Shown here: positions 16,290 through 24,922 of the stretch, piece after piece
How the letters are laid out: every line of letters begins with the position of its first letter
Position numbering within the stretch: the stretch's first letter is position 1
Assembly: GCA_027491395.1 (NCBI GenBank)
Contig: JAOZFI010000006.1
Coordinates: 1 to 64,000 of the forward strand
DNA length: 64,000 bases
Direction of reading: 5' to 3'
DNA from: Thermoproteota archaeon
GTDB taxonomy: Archaea; Korarchaeota; Korarchaeia; Korarchaeales; Korarchaeaceae
The notes under the pieces: generated by a model
Database searches by the model: none
What the model was told of the DNA's origin: nothing
The model's input: only the letters and a program-made list of their open reading frames with translations
Position numbers and translations under genes: made by a program

Positions 16290-17267
16290 TCACCTTTCCC
16301 TTGACCTCCTAACCGCTCTACTCCTAAGCCTTCCCACCTCTTCCTCCGGAATGTACCACCTGCCAGCCAGCTTGACCGCCTTCAAGTACCCCTTCCTAGC
16401 AAGCTGCCCCAAGTAGTCGACGCTCATCCCAAGCTCCTTGGCCGCCGTCGATAGGAGAACCATGCCCTCCAGCGATCCCAGGTAGAGGGTCAGGCTCTCG
16501 TCCACCGCCCTCGCCACGAGGTTAGTTATGGGTCTGGCCCTTCCCCTGTCGGCCTCCTCCAAAGCCATGTAGTAGGCCCTCCGCCTCTCCTTCCTTATGA
16601 TGGCCAGTGGGTAGCCCCGTCTCAACAGGAGGAGGTTCATCAGGAGCCTGGCCACCCTCCCGTTCCCATCGGTGAAGGGGTGTATGGCCGTGAGGTAGGC
16701 GTGGGCCACGGCAGCCAGCTCGATCGGATGGAGTTCATCGGAATTCATGGCGCCGTTCAACCAATCAACGAACCTCCTCATCAATCCCGGTACTTCCGAG
16801 GGAGGGGGAGGTACGTGACCCGATCCACCGATGAAGACCTGTTCCCTCCTGTACTCGCCCGGTCTCGCTTCCCATATTCCCATCATCACGAGGTGGTGCA
16901 GCTTGAGTAGGTCGAACTCCTCCACCCTCTCAGCGCGAGAGAGATCCTCCACGTACCTCAGAGCTTGAAGGTGGTTCCTAGCCTCCAAATGATCTCTCAG
17001 GGGCTTTCCTGCTACAGTTATACCCTCCTCTAGCACGAGCCTCGTCTCCCTGAGGGTGAGGATGTTCCCCTCTATGGCGTTAGTGTTGTAGACGTACTCT
17101 ATCGTCAGGAGGTTCCTCAGCCTAGCTAGGGCCTCTCTGCTGAGCGGACGCTCGGAGCTGATTCTCTTGAATCCCTCCTCTATCCTCGCCATGAGCGCCG
17201 GGGCTATCAGCGGGGACCTAGCTTGTTCCAGCAGGAGAAACCTGTATCGACTAATCATGCTTTCCAT
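16290..17267 (-). CDS. Fic-domain AMP-transferase family protein with C-terminal HTH
   Basis: This 325-residue Fic protein has the core motif HPFTDGNGRVARLLMN, with catalytic His and the phosphate-binding Gly-Asn-Gly-Arg intact. Near residue 62 the sequence TNAIEG fits the (S/T)xxxE(G/N) inhibitory helix, which places it in class II (N-terminal inhibition in the same chain). The C-terminal 50 residues (STAAKELGMSVDYLGQLARK, then GRWYIPEEEV) form a MerR/excisionase-like helix-turn-helix. A TATA-like TTTATATAG about 25 bases upstream fits a leaderless start at 17267. The target protein is unknown. Such solitary Fic genes are mobile and often lie in accessory regions, as here. Confidence 0.9.
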   Translation of the reverse strand: MESMISRYRFLLLEQARSPLIAPALMARIEEGFKRISSERPLSREALARLRNLLTIEYVYNTNAIEGNILTLRETRLVLEEGITVAGKPLRDHLEARNHLQALRYVEDLSRAERVEEFDLLKLHHLVMMGIWEARPGEYRREQVFIGGSGHVPPPPSEVPGLMRRFVDWLNGAMNSDELHPIELAAVAHAYLTAIHPFTDGNGRVARLLMNLLLLRRGYPLAIIRKERRRAYYMALEEADRGRARPITNLVARAVDESLTLYLGSLEGMVLLSTAAKELGMSVDYLGQLARKGYLKAVKLAGRWYIPEEEVGRLRSRAVRRSRER

Positions 17268-18375
17268 ATTATCGATATAGTTAGTGCTATATAAAGGATG
17301 ACCACCGCCTCTCGGTAGGTCGCGCGTCGGGGGTCACCCCTCGTTCCCGCTCTTAAATCCTTCAACAGCTTTATCCCATTGGCTAGCCATGATACAGCTC
17401 TCTAAGGATTAATCATATTCTGATACCTCGCGCGTGGCTCTGAAGCGATCATTTCATGCCTCACACGACTAGTTCCCATCTACGGTTTGCGGCTATGACT
17501 CGCTCGCTGTGGAGGCCATCTGGAGGAAGTGAGTCCCCTATTTTTCACACTCAATTAACCACTCGCGATTACGGATATAACTTCACTGGCCTCCAAACCC
17601 TGACGGGATCCCTCACCTTTGGCGCGAGTTTGGGGTAGGACCTTATAGCTGGATGTAGGCCCTGAGAAATTTCGTTGTAGCGGTTCCAACGAGTCCCTCT
17701 TCCACAAATTCCTCCCATACTCATCTCTAACTGCTGCCGTGGTGGTCTCCGCAGAGAGGACCGGTTCCAAGCCCTCAATTCCCTCAATGTCTATCAGGGG
17801 TTGCCCTATCATCCTCACCGTATCCACCTTCATCTGGATGCTTCACTACAACGGACGTGGTATCGAAGCCTGCGAATCAGAAACAATCCAGCAGATCCTC
17901 CTTGGCTACTGTCCTCGTACAGTGCTAACGGGATATCTCCCCCCTATATCTACGGTGATGATACCCTTGGCATCCCTTCCGCCTTAACTCCAATTGTAGC
18001 TACTACCTCAGCACCCAAGGGCGATGATATGATCTTCCTACCCAAGAACCATCCCATATTCGGTGACCCTCATATTCCCACCTTGCCTTGCCGTGGTGCA
18101 GCTCTAGGTTTTTTACTATCTCAGCGTACTCCAGCGCGACTTACGCCGGCCGCGCGATCGTGTACAGCAAGAACTTCGGGATATCCATAACCTTCTAGCG
18201 GTTCAAACCTCGCTCTAGGATTCCACATAAACTTAAAAAGTACGAATATTTATTAGATTATTTCTACACATCTTCTATTTAACTCTCCCTGCAAATTAAA
18301 TTTCTTGAGCTAAACGAATCTTGGGTATCGTGAGGGGCTGTTCAACTTTTTTAGCCCTATGGGGGGCACCTACCG
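17268..18375 (-). other. 1.1-kb stretch with degraded coding sequence
   Basis: Between the Fic gene and Cgi121 there is no intact gene. About 17540-18190 on the minus strand reads like a broken gene: protein-like segments in three frames (MDIPKFLLYTIARPA; PLGAEVVATIGVKAEGMPRV; GDIPLALYEDSSQ; DTTSVVVKHPDEGG; MIGQPLIDIEGIEGLEP; ETTTAAVRDEYGRNLWKR) follow one another in order, separated by stops and frameshifts. The family was not recognised. The rest is promoter-type A+T-rich DNA before 18376. Confidence 0.5.
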
Positions 18376-18858
18376 ATGGCCGAGATCCCAAGTGAACCAT
18401 CCCTCTTCAGGACTGAGTGTGGCTTCATATTGGTGGCCGGGCTGCTTCCCACTGGTAAGTTGCCTCTATCAGCCTTACCCGGTAGAATAGCCCTAGTTCC
18501 CGTCGAGTTAGTGGCTTCCCTGAGGCATATCGTCATGGCAGCGTTCAGAGCTTGCAGGGCCCTTAACACGGGGAAGAATGTAGCTGAAGCATTCGCCTAC
18601 GAGCTGGGAGCGTGCCTCATGGGTGTGAGGGAGGTATCTAGGATAAGACAGGCTCTCTCATCTTCGGGCCCCAAGGTGTTCGTCTCCATCTGCGAGGATG
18701 TGGGTGACTGTCTGAGGCCGTTGATGACCATGTTAGCGTGGGGTTCTCGCCTCATCGATGTCGAGCCCAGATATAGGCCAGACGACCTGCCCTCCTGTTC
18801 CGGCAATGTTGAGGCCCTAGCGATGGAGGAGGGCGCCATGCTGGAGCTGGATCGGTGA
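18376..18858 (+). CDS. cgi121: KEOPS complex subunit Cgi121
   Basis: This 160-residue protein belongs to the KEOPS/EKC complex, which makes the t6A base at position 37 of ANN-decoding tRNAs. The central helix HIVMAAFRACRALNTGKNVA followed by AFAYELGACLMGVREVSRIRQ-type sequence (helix, then residues that contact Bud32) is the Cgi121/TPRKB signature. Partners in the window are Bud32 at 21789-22376 and Pcc1 at 52775-53005; Kae1 is not in the window. The next gene is prefoldin beta, 65 bases downstream with its own TATA-like CCTTTTAAAG. Confidence 0.8.
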   Translation: MAEIPSEPSLFRTECGFILVAGLLPTGKLPLSALPGRIALVPVELVASLRHIVMAAFRACRALNTGKNVAEAFAYELGACLMGVREVSRIRQALSSSGPKVFVSICEDVGDCLRPLMTMLAWGSRLIDVEPRYRPDDLPSCSGNVEALAMEEGAMLELDR

Positions 18859-18922
18859 GGCGAGGGAAGGGAGAGAGGAGGATGGGATACCTTTTAAAGA
18901 GTAGTAGTTAGAAGCGGAGGAG

Positions 18923-19249
18923 ATGGAGATGTCTTCCGAGGATTTCCTGCAGGCTAAGGCGGAGGAGCTACTCAACGAGTTGAATCAAGTGGTCACTCAG
19001 ATATCGACCCTGAAGGCCGAGCTCGCCTCGGTGGACGAGGCGCTCAAGAGGCTGGAGAAGCTGAGCGATGTGGAAGAGGTCTTCGAGAGGGTCGGGGTGG
19101 TCTATGTCAAGAGGGACAGGGAGTCCGTGATAGTCGAGCTGAAGGCCACCAAAGAGGCGCTCGAGTCCACCATAGGGTCGCTGGAGAAGAGGGAGAGGGA
19201 CCTCAGGGAGACCTTGAACAGGATGCTGCAACCCTCTCAGGGCGGTTAG
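18923..19249 (+). CDS. pfdB: prefoldin beta subunit
   Basis: This 108-residue chaperone subunit has two long coiled-coil helices flanking a short beta hairpin. The middle segment KLSDVEEVFERVGVVYVKRD is the conserved prefoldin beta hairpin region, and the flanks show heptad Leu and Glu/Lys repeats. It assembles with alpha subunits into the archaeal jellyfish-shaped hexamer that passes unfolded proteins to the thermosome. ATG 18929 is an alternative start two codons in. A TATA-like CCTTTTAAAG lies about 25 bases upstream. Confidence 0.93.
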   Translation: MEMSSEDFLQAKAEELLNELNQVVTQISTLKAELASVDEALKRLEKLSDVEEVFERVGVVYVKRDRESVIVELKATKEALESTIGSLEKRERDLRETLNRMLQPSQGG

Positions 19250-19383
19250 CCTAGAGTTTAGATCTGATCTGGGGATGTCTGCGTCCCAGTTTCCATTTCA
19301 TTAATTTATCGATTTCCTCAACCTCGGATCCTCGCCTATCTAAGTACCGCGGTATTGTGTCCCCTCTCAGGGATGGATTCTAT

Positions 19384-20730
19384 TCACTCGAGGTAATTGA
19401 GAAGTGTGGATTCGAAGGCCTTCTTCCCTTCCTTGGGTATCTGAGCTCCGGCAGCCATCTGATGCCCCCCACCCGTGCCACCGGCCTCTTTAGATGCCGT
19501 CCTGAGGAGTTCGTCGAGGTCTATCTGTTTAGAGCTTCCCCTTCCCGTCAGCCTGGCTGACACCTTTATCATGCCCTCATCGGTGTGCGCGTATCCCACC
19601 ACGACGTCGGCATCCCTAAGGGATTTGCTGAGTATCGATGTGACCGTGCCGATCATGGTGTCCTCGGCCAGGCCCTCATCTATGAAAGCTATTCTGCCGA
19701 CTATTCTCGGCCTGGCGCTTCTCAGTACCTGGGATAGGACCCTCCTGTACGACTGTTGCAGCTCGAGCGCCTTGTTCAGGATCTCCCCCCTGAGGCCAGA
19801 GGCTAGCAGGGCCCCTACGTGGCCGCCACCCATGCGTCCGCAGGCGTTGAGTACGGTGGCAAAGCTGCTCAGGTCCCTGAGAGGTGAGCCCTTTGGTTCC
19901 TTGAGGTATATGTATACGTTACCCACCAGGGTTTTGGCCTTCTCCAAGCTTTCCATCCTCTTGACCAGCTCGTTCGTCAGGTCCCTCTTCTGCTCCTCCG
20001 TCAGGTCGGAGAGGGTGGTCCACCTCTCTCCCACCTTTATGGGTATTCCTAGGGACTCGACTAGTGCCAGCGCCCCGGCCGAGTTGTTGGATACCCCTTC
20101 TATGAAGGGATCCACCGTCCTCTCCAGCGACGCGACCAATGGGTAGTCCGGGCCTCCGAAGAGCCTGAGATCCGGTCTCACCTCTACCAATCCAGATTCG
20201 ACGGCCAGCTTCAATATCTCAGCGTTGAGACCCCGGAAACCATCGTCCTCCTGGACATCGCCCAGAGCTCCGGTTATGGCCATCGGAGCCATACCCGGAT
20301 CGTCCAGCATCTCGTAATACAGTAGGAAGGCCACTCCTGCACCGCTGATCTCCCTATCACCGTCAAGTCCGGCTAGGAACGGGTTGAGGATCCTTATGCC
20401 TCCTATATCTCCCTCGGGACGGTGGTGATCCACTATGAAGACCTTCTTCCCTAGGTAGGATATGACCTCGAGATCACCGGATCCCAAGTCTGAGAAGAGA
20501 TATATCTCGTAGGGCTCCTTCCTTAATTCCTCTATTAGGGGCTCGCTGACGTATTTGATAATAGTGAGGTGAAAGGGGACGTTAAGCCTCCTGAGGAGCG
20601 AGATCAATATACCGGCTGAGCTCAGGCCGTCCGCATCCAAGTGGCTTACCAACCTTACCGTGCCCTCAAAAGAGTTGTACAAGTCCTGGGCGAAGGACTT
20701 GACGTGATCCCGAAACCGGCCTATTTCCAA
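19384..20730 (-). CDS. RecJ-like single-stranded DNA exonuclease (GAN/Cdc45-like, DHH family)
   Basis: This 448-residue DHH-family phosphoesterase is the archaeal GINS-associated nuclease or Cdc45 counterpart of the replisome. Motif I is SHLDADGLSSAG near residues 29-40, the DHH motif appears as VDHHRP, and the C-terminal DHHA1 domain has GGTGGGHQMAAGA. Metal-binding residues are therefore intact, so nuclease activity is likely. It follows rps15 by 11 bases on the same strand, an association seen in many archaea, and probably shares a transcript with uS15, ITPase and Bud32. Confidence 0.9.
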   Translation of the reverse strand: MEIGRFRDHVKSFAQDLYNSFEGTVRLVSHLDADGLSSAGILISLLRRLNVPFHLTIIKYVSEPLIEELRKEPYEIYLFSDLGSGDLEVISYLGKKVFIVDHHRPEGDIGGIRILNPFLAGLDGDREISGAGVAFLLYYEMLDDPGMAPMAITGALGDVQEDDGFRGLNAEILKLAVESGLVEVRPDLRLFGGPDYPLVASLERTVDPFIEGVSNNSAGALALVESLGIPIKVGERWTTLSDLTEEQKRDLTNELVKRMESLEKAKTLVGNVYIYLKEPKGSPLRDLSSFATVLNACGRMGGGHVGALLASGLRGEILNKALELQQSYRRVLSQVLRSARPRIVGRIAFIDEGLAEDTMIGTVTSILSKSLRDADVVVGYAHTDEGMIKVSARLTGRGSSKQIDLDELLRTASKEAGGTGGGHQMAAGAQIPKEGKKAFESTLLNYLE

Positions 20731-20741
20731 GGGAACCCCTT

Positions 20742-21197
20742 CTAAGATGCGTAGAGTTCAGCCAGCTCGGGGCTGTAGCGCCAGTCAGGTGGGAGCTTGC
20801 CTACCCTCTTGTAGTACTTGACCAGCCTGCTTATCTTGGACTCTGTGAGTATGAGGCCCCTCTTGGCGTGGAAGTCCTTCCTGTGCTCCTCCAGATGCTT
20901 CCTGATCTTGTATGCCTTGCTTATCAGGGCTAGGAGGTCCTCGGGTATGGGCGGGGCCGCATCGTGCTCCTCAAGTATCTGAGTTATCTTCTTACCGATG
21001 ACCCTCTTCACTAGGGGTACTCCGTACTCATCCCTGAGTATCATGCCTATCTGGCTGGGAGGCACCCCCCTCTTGCCGAGCTTCACGACCAGCTCCTCTA
21101 TCTCTTCCTTGGATAGGGGGACCCAGTCCAAGGGAGTCTCCCTAGGGGGCCTAGTCGACTCGGACTTGCCCTTCTTCCTGCTGTGCATCCTAGCCAT
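20742..21197 (-). CDS. rps15: 30S ribosomal protein uS15
   Basis: This 151-residue archaeal/eukaryotic-type uS15 has the extra N-terminal domain ([32 protein letters not shown]) before the bacterial-like S15 core ([20 protein letters not shown]). The start at 21197 ([10 protein letters not shown]) matches the family N-terminus; upstream in-frame residues would overlap the preceding gene. It binds the central domain of 16S rRNA. It lies four bases after the ITPase gene and 11 bases before the RecJ-like gene. Confidence 0.96.
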   Translation of the reverse strand: MARMHSRKKGKSESTRPPRETPLDWVPLSKEEIEELVVKLGKRGVPPSQIGMILRDEYGVPLVKRVIGKKITQILEEHDAAPPIPEDLLALISKAYKIRKHLEEHRKDFHAKRGLILTESKISRLVKYYKRVGKLPPDWRYSPELAELYAS

Positions 21198-21201
21198 TTG
21201 T

Positions 21202-21792
21202 TCACCCTTCAGCTCCCCATGACCCAAGCTCGTTTTTAAACAATTGCGCCCCCCTCGCCTGAATGAAACGCCGGAGTTCCCTCACCGCTGCTCCTCTATG
21301 GGAGAATGCGTCCTTCTCTTCACCCAGTTCACCGAAGGTCCTGCCTCCCGACCCCTCGGGAATGAAAACGGGATCAAAACCCCAGCCCCCTCCCCTGGGC
21401 TCGGTGGATATCTGGCCCCTCGACCTGCCCATGAAGGTCAATAGCTCTCTCCCCGTGTGCAGCGCTATGACTGAGATGAACTCCGCTTCCCTATCCTTAA
21501 CATCGGACATAAGTTTTAGCACGCCCTCGTTTCCCAGCTTCGAGAACACGTAGGAGGAGAACGGTCCCGGGAAGCCCCCCAGCGCGCGTATGAACAGACC
21601 GGCGTCCTCCAAGAAGAAGGGCTTGGGTAGGTAGTCTGCCAGCCACAGGGCCGAGGTGAGCGCCACTTCCTCAAGATCGTCGCTCTGCGGTTCTAGATAG
21701 TCCACTTGGATCCATCGAACCTCCATTATGTCAGAGAGCATCCTCCTGAATTCCTCGTACTTGTGCCTGTTAGAGGACGCTAGATAGATCAT
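21202..21792 (-). CDS. XTP/dITP diphosphatase (RdgB/HAM1 family)
   Basis: This 196-residue house-cleaning nucleotidase hydrolyses non-canonical purine triphosphates to monophosphates and pyrophosphate. Hallmarks are the N-terminal [11 protein letters not shown] (substrate phosphate binding), [20 protein letters not shown] with the catalytic acid, and [12 protein letters not shown] near residues 138-149. The C-terminus includes the usual SHRG motif ([11 protein letters not shown]). Its start overlaps the end of the Bud32 gene by four bases, and uS15 follows four bases later, so all are co-transcribed. Confidence 0.94.
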   Translation of the reverse strand: MIYLASSNRHKYEEFRRMLSDIMEVRWIQVDYLEPQSDDLEEVALTSALWLADYLPKPFFLEDAGLFIRALGGFPGPFSSYVFSKLGNEGVLKLMSDVKDREAEFISVIALHTGRELLTFMGRSRGQISTEPRGGGWGFDPVFIPEGSGGRTFGELGEEKDAFSHRGAAVRELRRFIQARGAQLFKNELGSWGAEG

Positions 21793-22376
21793 TTGTATCT
21801 CCCCCTAGCTTCCACCTTGACCAGCCTGGCCAGCACCCTGTCTGCGAGTTCACCGCACCTCCGATATCCGCGGAGGAATGATCGCCAGAGCGGCTCCCAG
21901 TCGTCCCTGAGGGACTTGAGAGATCTCTTGAGCACGTAAAGGTCGACGGCATAGTCCTCGATGTCATGAGTGTACTCAGCGAGGCCGAAGTCTATGAGGC
22001 ATATTCCAGAGGGAGCCACCAGCGCGTTATAGGGGGTAAGGTCGTTGTGGGCTATGTGGGACGAGTGGAGCCTGCAGGCCATGTCCCCGAAGATCTCCAT
22101 CCTCTCGGGAGTGAGCTCCTCTGCAAGCCTCGCACCTTCTATGAACTCCATCATCAGTGAGTCCTCCCACACATCCAGCACGGCCGGAACGCTCACCCCT
22201 CCCAGTCTAGCCCTCCTCATCAACCTGGCCTCCTTCCTAGTCCTCCCCCTCCTCAGGTGGATGTCCAAGTCGGGGTGCCTGTACCCCTTCTTGATCCTCC
22301 TCTTCACCACCACGGGAAGACCCATGAACTCGGTCCTGTAGAGTTCCGCCTCAGCTCCTCTGTATATCAGCTCCAT
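21789..22376 (-). CDS. bud32: KEOPS protein kinase/ATPase Bud32
   Basis: This 195-residue small atypical kinase of the KEOPS complex is encoded as a stand-alone gene, not fused to Kae1 as in many Euryarchaeota. Visible are the lysine strand (VVVKRRIKKGYRHPDLD), the Bud32-specific RTRKEARLM helix, the catalytic loop HNDLTPYNALV and the metal motif IDFGLAEY. It drives t6A synthesis with Kae1, Cgi121 and Pcc1. It heads an operon with ITPase, uS15 and the RecJ-like protein, and lies nine bases behind the Pcm gene on the same strand. Confidence 0.95.
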   Translation of the reverse strand: MELIYRGAEAELYRTEFMGLPVVVKRRIKKGYRHPDLDIHLRRGRTRKEARLMRRARLGGVSVPAVLDVWEDSLMMEFIEGARLAEELTPERMEIFGDMACRLHSSHIAHNDLTPYNALVAPSGICLIDFGLAEYTHDIEDYAVDLYVLKRSLKSLRDDWEPLWRSFLRGYRRCGELADRVLARLVKVEARGRYK

Positions 22377-22385
22377 CCCATTAGC

Positions 22386-23054
22386 TCACCTCCAACCGAA
22401 CTTGCCCCTCAAGGGGACGAAGGCCACATCCGTGACCCTCTTGGTGACCATTCTCCCTTCGACTTTCTCTACTAGAAGGAGCTCCTGGCCCCAGAGCCCC
22501 GGGGTCCCGACAGGGATGACCATCTTGCCGCCCTCCTTGAGCATCTCGAAGAGGGGCTTTGGAATGTCGGGCGCAGCGGCGGTCACTAGTATTCTGTCCA
22601 CCTTCACCCTCATGGGAACCCCGGCGCTGCCGTCCATGTTAAGCACCTGGACCCTGCAGGAGTACCCCGCGGCCATCAGATTATAACGCGCGAGTGTAGC
22701 GAGATGGGGGTCTATCTCGACGCTCACCACGACTCCCCAAGTGTGGGGCGGTTTTTCCGATGGAGCCACTATCTCGGCCACCGTAGCAGCGTGATATCCG
22801 CTGCCCGCCCCCACCTCCAGCACCATGTGACCCACATCTAGATCCAAGAGCTCGTTCATCATGAATACCATGTGGGGGGCGCTTATGGTCTGCCCCTCCC
22901 CTATGGGGAGGGGTGTGTCAGCGTAGGCCATGTCCTTATAACTTTCAGGGACGAACAACTCCCTCCTGACCCTTTCAGCGGCCCTCCTGACCTTCTCGCT
23001 CCTTATTATTCCGAGCCTCACCAGCCTATCCACTAACGATTTATGGGCGTCCAT
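22386..23054 (-). CDS. pcm: protein-L-isoaspartate O-methyltransferase
   Basis: This 222-residue SAM-dependent enzyme starts repair of isomerised aspartates, important in thermophiles. The catalytic loop region PLPIGEGQTISAPHMVFMMN, SAM motif I LEVGAGSGYHAATV and the acidic VEIDPHLA are clear. The start at 23054 (MDAHKSLVDRLVRLGI) matches the family N-terminus; a longer frame to 23231 would run through the neighbouring divergent gene. It is transcribed away from the DUF371 gene, with only 12 bases between the two start codons, so each promoter lies inside the other gene. Confidence 0.94.
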   Translation of the reverse strand: MDAHKSLVDRLVRLGIIRSEKVRRAAERVRRELFVPESYKDMAYADTPLPIGEGQTISAPHMVFMMNELLDLDVGHMVLEVGAGSGYHAATVAEIVAPSEKPPHTWGVVVSVEIDPHLATLARYNLMAAGYSCRVQVLNMDGSAGVPMRVKVDRILVTAAAPDIPKPLFEMLKEGGKMVIPVGTPGLWGQELLLVEKVEGRMVTKRVTDVAFVPLRGKFGWR

Positions 23055-23066
23055 CTGGGGAAACTT

Positions 23067-23477
23067 ATGCTGGAGGAAATAATAGCTTACGGGCACCCCA
23101 ACATAACTGCCAAGCACAGGACCACGCTTCAAGTGACTAAGGACGAGGAGATAACCCTGAGGGCGGACTGCGTCATAGGGGTCAGGGCCGATAAGGCGGT
23201 GATGGACCTCTCGCAGGAGCTCAAGTCCCACCTGATCGGGGGAGGGTCCGTGAGTATCACCATTTCAGTGGGGGGAATGGAGTTCCGCCTAGAGGCGGTG
23301 GGAGATCCGAGGCTCAGGCTCACTCACGCTAGGGATGTGGTCGTGAGGAAGTCCGACTTCGTTGATGATAGGACCTTGGCCATAAGGTCCAACGCCGCGG
23401 CCAAGGATCTGCCTAGGGAGATGGTGAGGGTCATGAGGAGGGCTGATGAGGTGGTGGTCATGGAGATAATCTTCTGA
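23067..23477 (+). CDS. DUF371 family protein
   Basis: This 136-residue conserved archaeal protein of unknown function contains GHPNITAKHRTTLQVTKD at the N-terminus and CVIGVRADKA, which match the DUF371 pattern. It is probably a compact beta-rich fold without membrane segments. The start at 23067 (MLEEIIAYGHPN) fits the family and a TATA-like GATTTATGG about 25 bases upstream; 23043 is an alternative. It is divergent from pcm and ends four bases before the TruD gene, which runs in the opposite direction. Confidence 0.75.
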   Translation: MLEEIIAYGHPNITAKHRTTLQVTKDEEITLRADCVIGVRADKAVMDLSQELKSHLIGGGSVSITISVGGMEFRLEAVGDPRLRLTHARDVVVRKSDFVDDRTLAIRSNAAAKDLPREMVRVMRRADEVVVMEIIF

Positions 23478-23480
23478 CGG

Positions 23481-24569
23481 TCAGTGAAACCCCTGAGCCA
23501 CCGGATCAGTGGGTTTGATGATCTCCCTCAGGAAGGAAGTGGCGTAAGTCCCTCTATCGAGGAAGAAGGATAGAACCAAGTTATTCCCTCTCCAAAGTGA
23601 CGTCAGGGACTTGGCCCTCGCCAGCGCCGCTCTGAGGTCCCCCAAGGCGCTTATCTCCGGAAGTTCCCTGAACAGGAACAGGTCCAAGGATACATCCTCC
23701 TCCCTCAGCAAGTCCCTCAGTGCCTCCGACGCCCATCCCCTCACCCTAGTGTAGGCCCCGGGAATGGGTAGCACCAACTCACCATCTTCGGGGTAGAGGG
23801 ACACCTCACCGTTCTCCTTGACGACGAGATCCCCCCTTCTCGGGTCTAGGCCCTCAAACAGCCTCTTTGACAGGAGCAGGTTGAAGAGGTAGGATTGATA
23901 GGAGTGGATGTAGAACCTGAGCAGTTCCACCCCCACCTCACTGGCCAGCTGCCTCAGGCTCCTACCTTGGGTCTCGTACCCCTGATCCGCCATCATAGAC
24001 GTGGCTGACCTGAGATCCCTGAGGAGGAGGGCTTTACCTATTTCGTGGTTGAAAGGGGGCCTCACCCCGAACCTCTGGTAGGAGAAGAAGTTGGGGAACC
24101 TGTTGGGTATGGAGGAGGTTAAATCGGCCCCCCGGACAACTACGGTGAAGTGGTTGCCGTCGTTCCTCCCCTTGGACAGAGGTTCGCGGAGCCGTCCCGC
24201 TGGCCTGATCCACACGCCGTTTCTGACCTCCCTGAGCCTGAATCTCCCCTCAATAGAGAAGAACTGGAAGGTAACGGCCCTAGCGTCCTTCAGGCCTGCA
24301 TACCTAACCCGACCACCCAGCTCCCTGCTGATGAGGGAGACGAGCTCCCTAGTTCCCACCTTGGTGAATTTGGCGGCCACCACGTAGTGATAGGGTCCCT
24401 CTGACGGAAAGTCCTCCAGCCCTAGGAGGACCCGGGATGCCCTCCTTCCCATGAGGACCTCGTCCACTATGAAATCGCTGAGCCTCTCCTTTATCCTCCC
24501 GCCGATTCCATCACCTTCAGTGAGGTAGGTCAGCATCCCCAGCCTCTCGTCCAGTTCGGGCACCCTCAC
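23481..24569 (-). CDS. truD: tRNA pseudouridine synthase TruD
   Basis: This 362-residue enzyme isomerises U13 of tRNA (and possibly U35 in some archaea). The catalytic region YAGLKDARAVTFQFFSIE includes the Asp in LKDARA, and the family motif FFSYQRFGVRPPFNHEIGKA is present. The N-terminus GRIKERLSDFIVDEV with the family KxxxEDFxVxE theme is recognisable. Its start overlaps the end of the Pth2 gene by four bases, giving an operon of glycosyltransferase, Pth2 and TruD. Confidence 0.95.
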   Translation of the reverse strand: MRVPELDERLGMLTYLTEGDGIGGRIKERLSDFIVDEVLMGRRASRVLLGLEDFPSEGPYHYVVAAKFTKVGTRELVSLISRELGGRVRYAGLKDARAVTFQFFSIEGRFRLREVRNGVWIRPAGRLREPLSKGRNDGNHFTVVVRGADLTSSIPNRFPNFFSYQRFGVRPPFNHEIGKALLLRDLRSATSMMADQGYETQGRSLRQLASEVGVELLRFYIHSYQSYLFNLLLSKRLFEGLDPRRGDLVVKENGEVSLYPEDGELVLPIPGAYTRVRGWASEALRDLLREEDVSLDLFLFRELPEISALGDLRAALARAKSLTSLWRGNNLVLSFFLDRGTYATSFLREIIKPTDPVAQGFH

Positions 24570-24922
24570 CTGTACAGCCTCAGCCTCCCGGTGACCCTAT
24601 CGATCCTCTCGCTCTCGTGGGGCCCTATCCCAACGGCCGTGGGAGTTCCGGGTTCCAGCTCGGTCAGGCCAGCATCCCTTATCAGGACCGCAGGCAGGTC
24701 CATCTCCAAAGCCTCCCGATAGAGATCCATGAGCTCGTCCTCGCTCCCCACCTGAACGACCACCTTCTTGGCTCCCTCCTCTCTCCACATTCTGTACACA
24801 TCCGGCATCCTCTTTCTCACCACTTCCGCTGCCTCGAGTGATGCGTGGGCTACCTGAACCGCAAGTTTGCCGCAACTCATTCCCAGATCCTTCCTCACCA
24901 CTATGACCTGCTTGTACCTCAT
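24566..24922 (-). CDS. pth2: peptidyl-tRNA hydrolase, archaeal/eukaryotic type (Pth2)
   Basis: This 118-residue enzyme releases peptides from stalled peptidyl-tRNAs. The family signature is complete: QVIVVRKDLGMSCGKLAVQV, AHASLEA, and the C-terminal DAGLTELEPGTPTAVGIGP. The start at 24922 (MRYKQVIVV) fits the family and gives a four-base overlap with the end of the glycosyltransferase gene; 24973 would add 17 unlikely residues. Confidence 0.96.
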   Translation of the reverse strand: MRYKQVIVVRKDLGMSCGKLAVQVAHASLEAAEVVRKRMPDVYRMWREEGAKKVVVQVGSEDELMDLYREALEMDLPAVLIRDAGLTELEPGTPTAVGIGPHESERIDRVTGRLRLYR

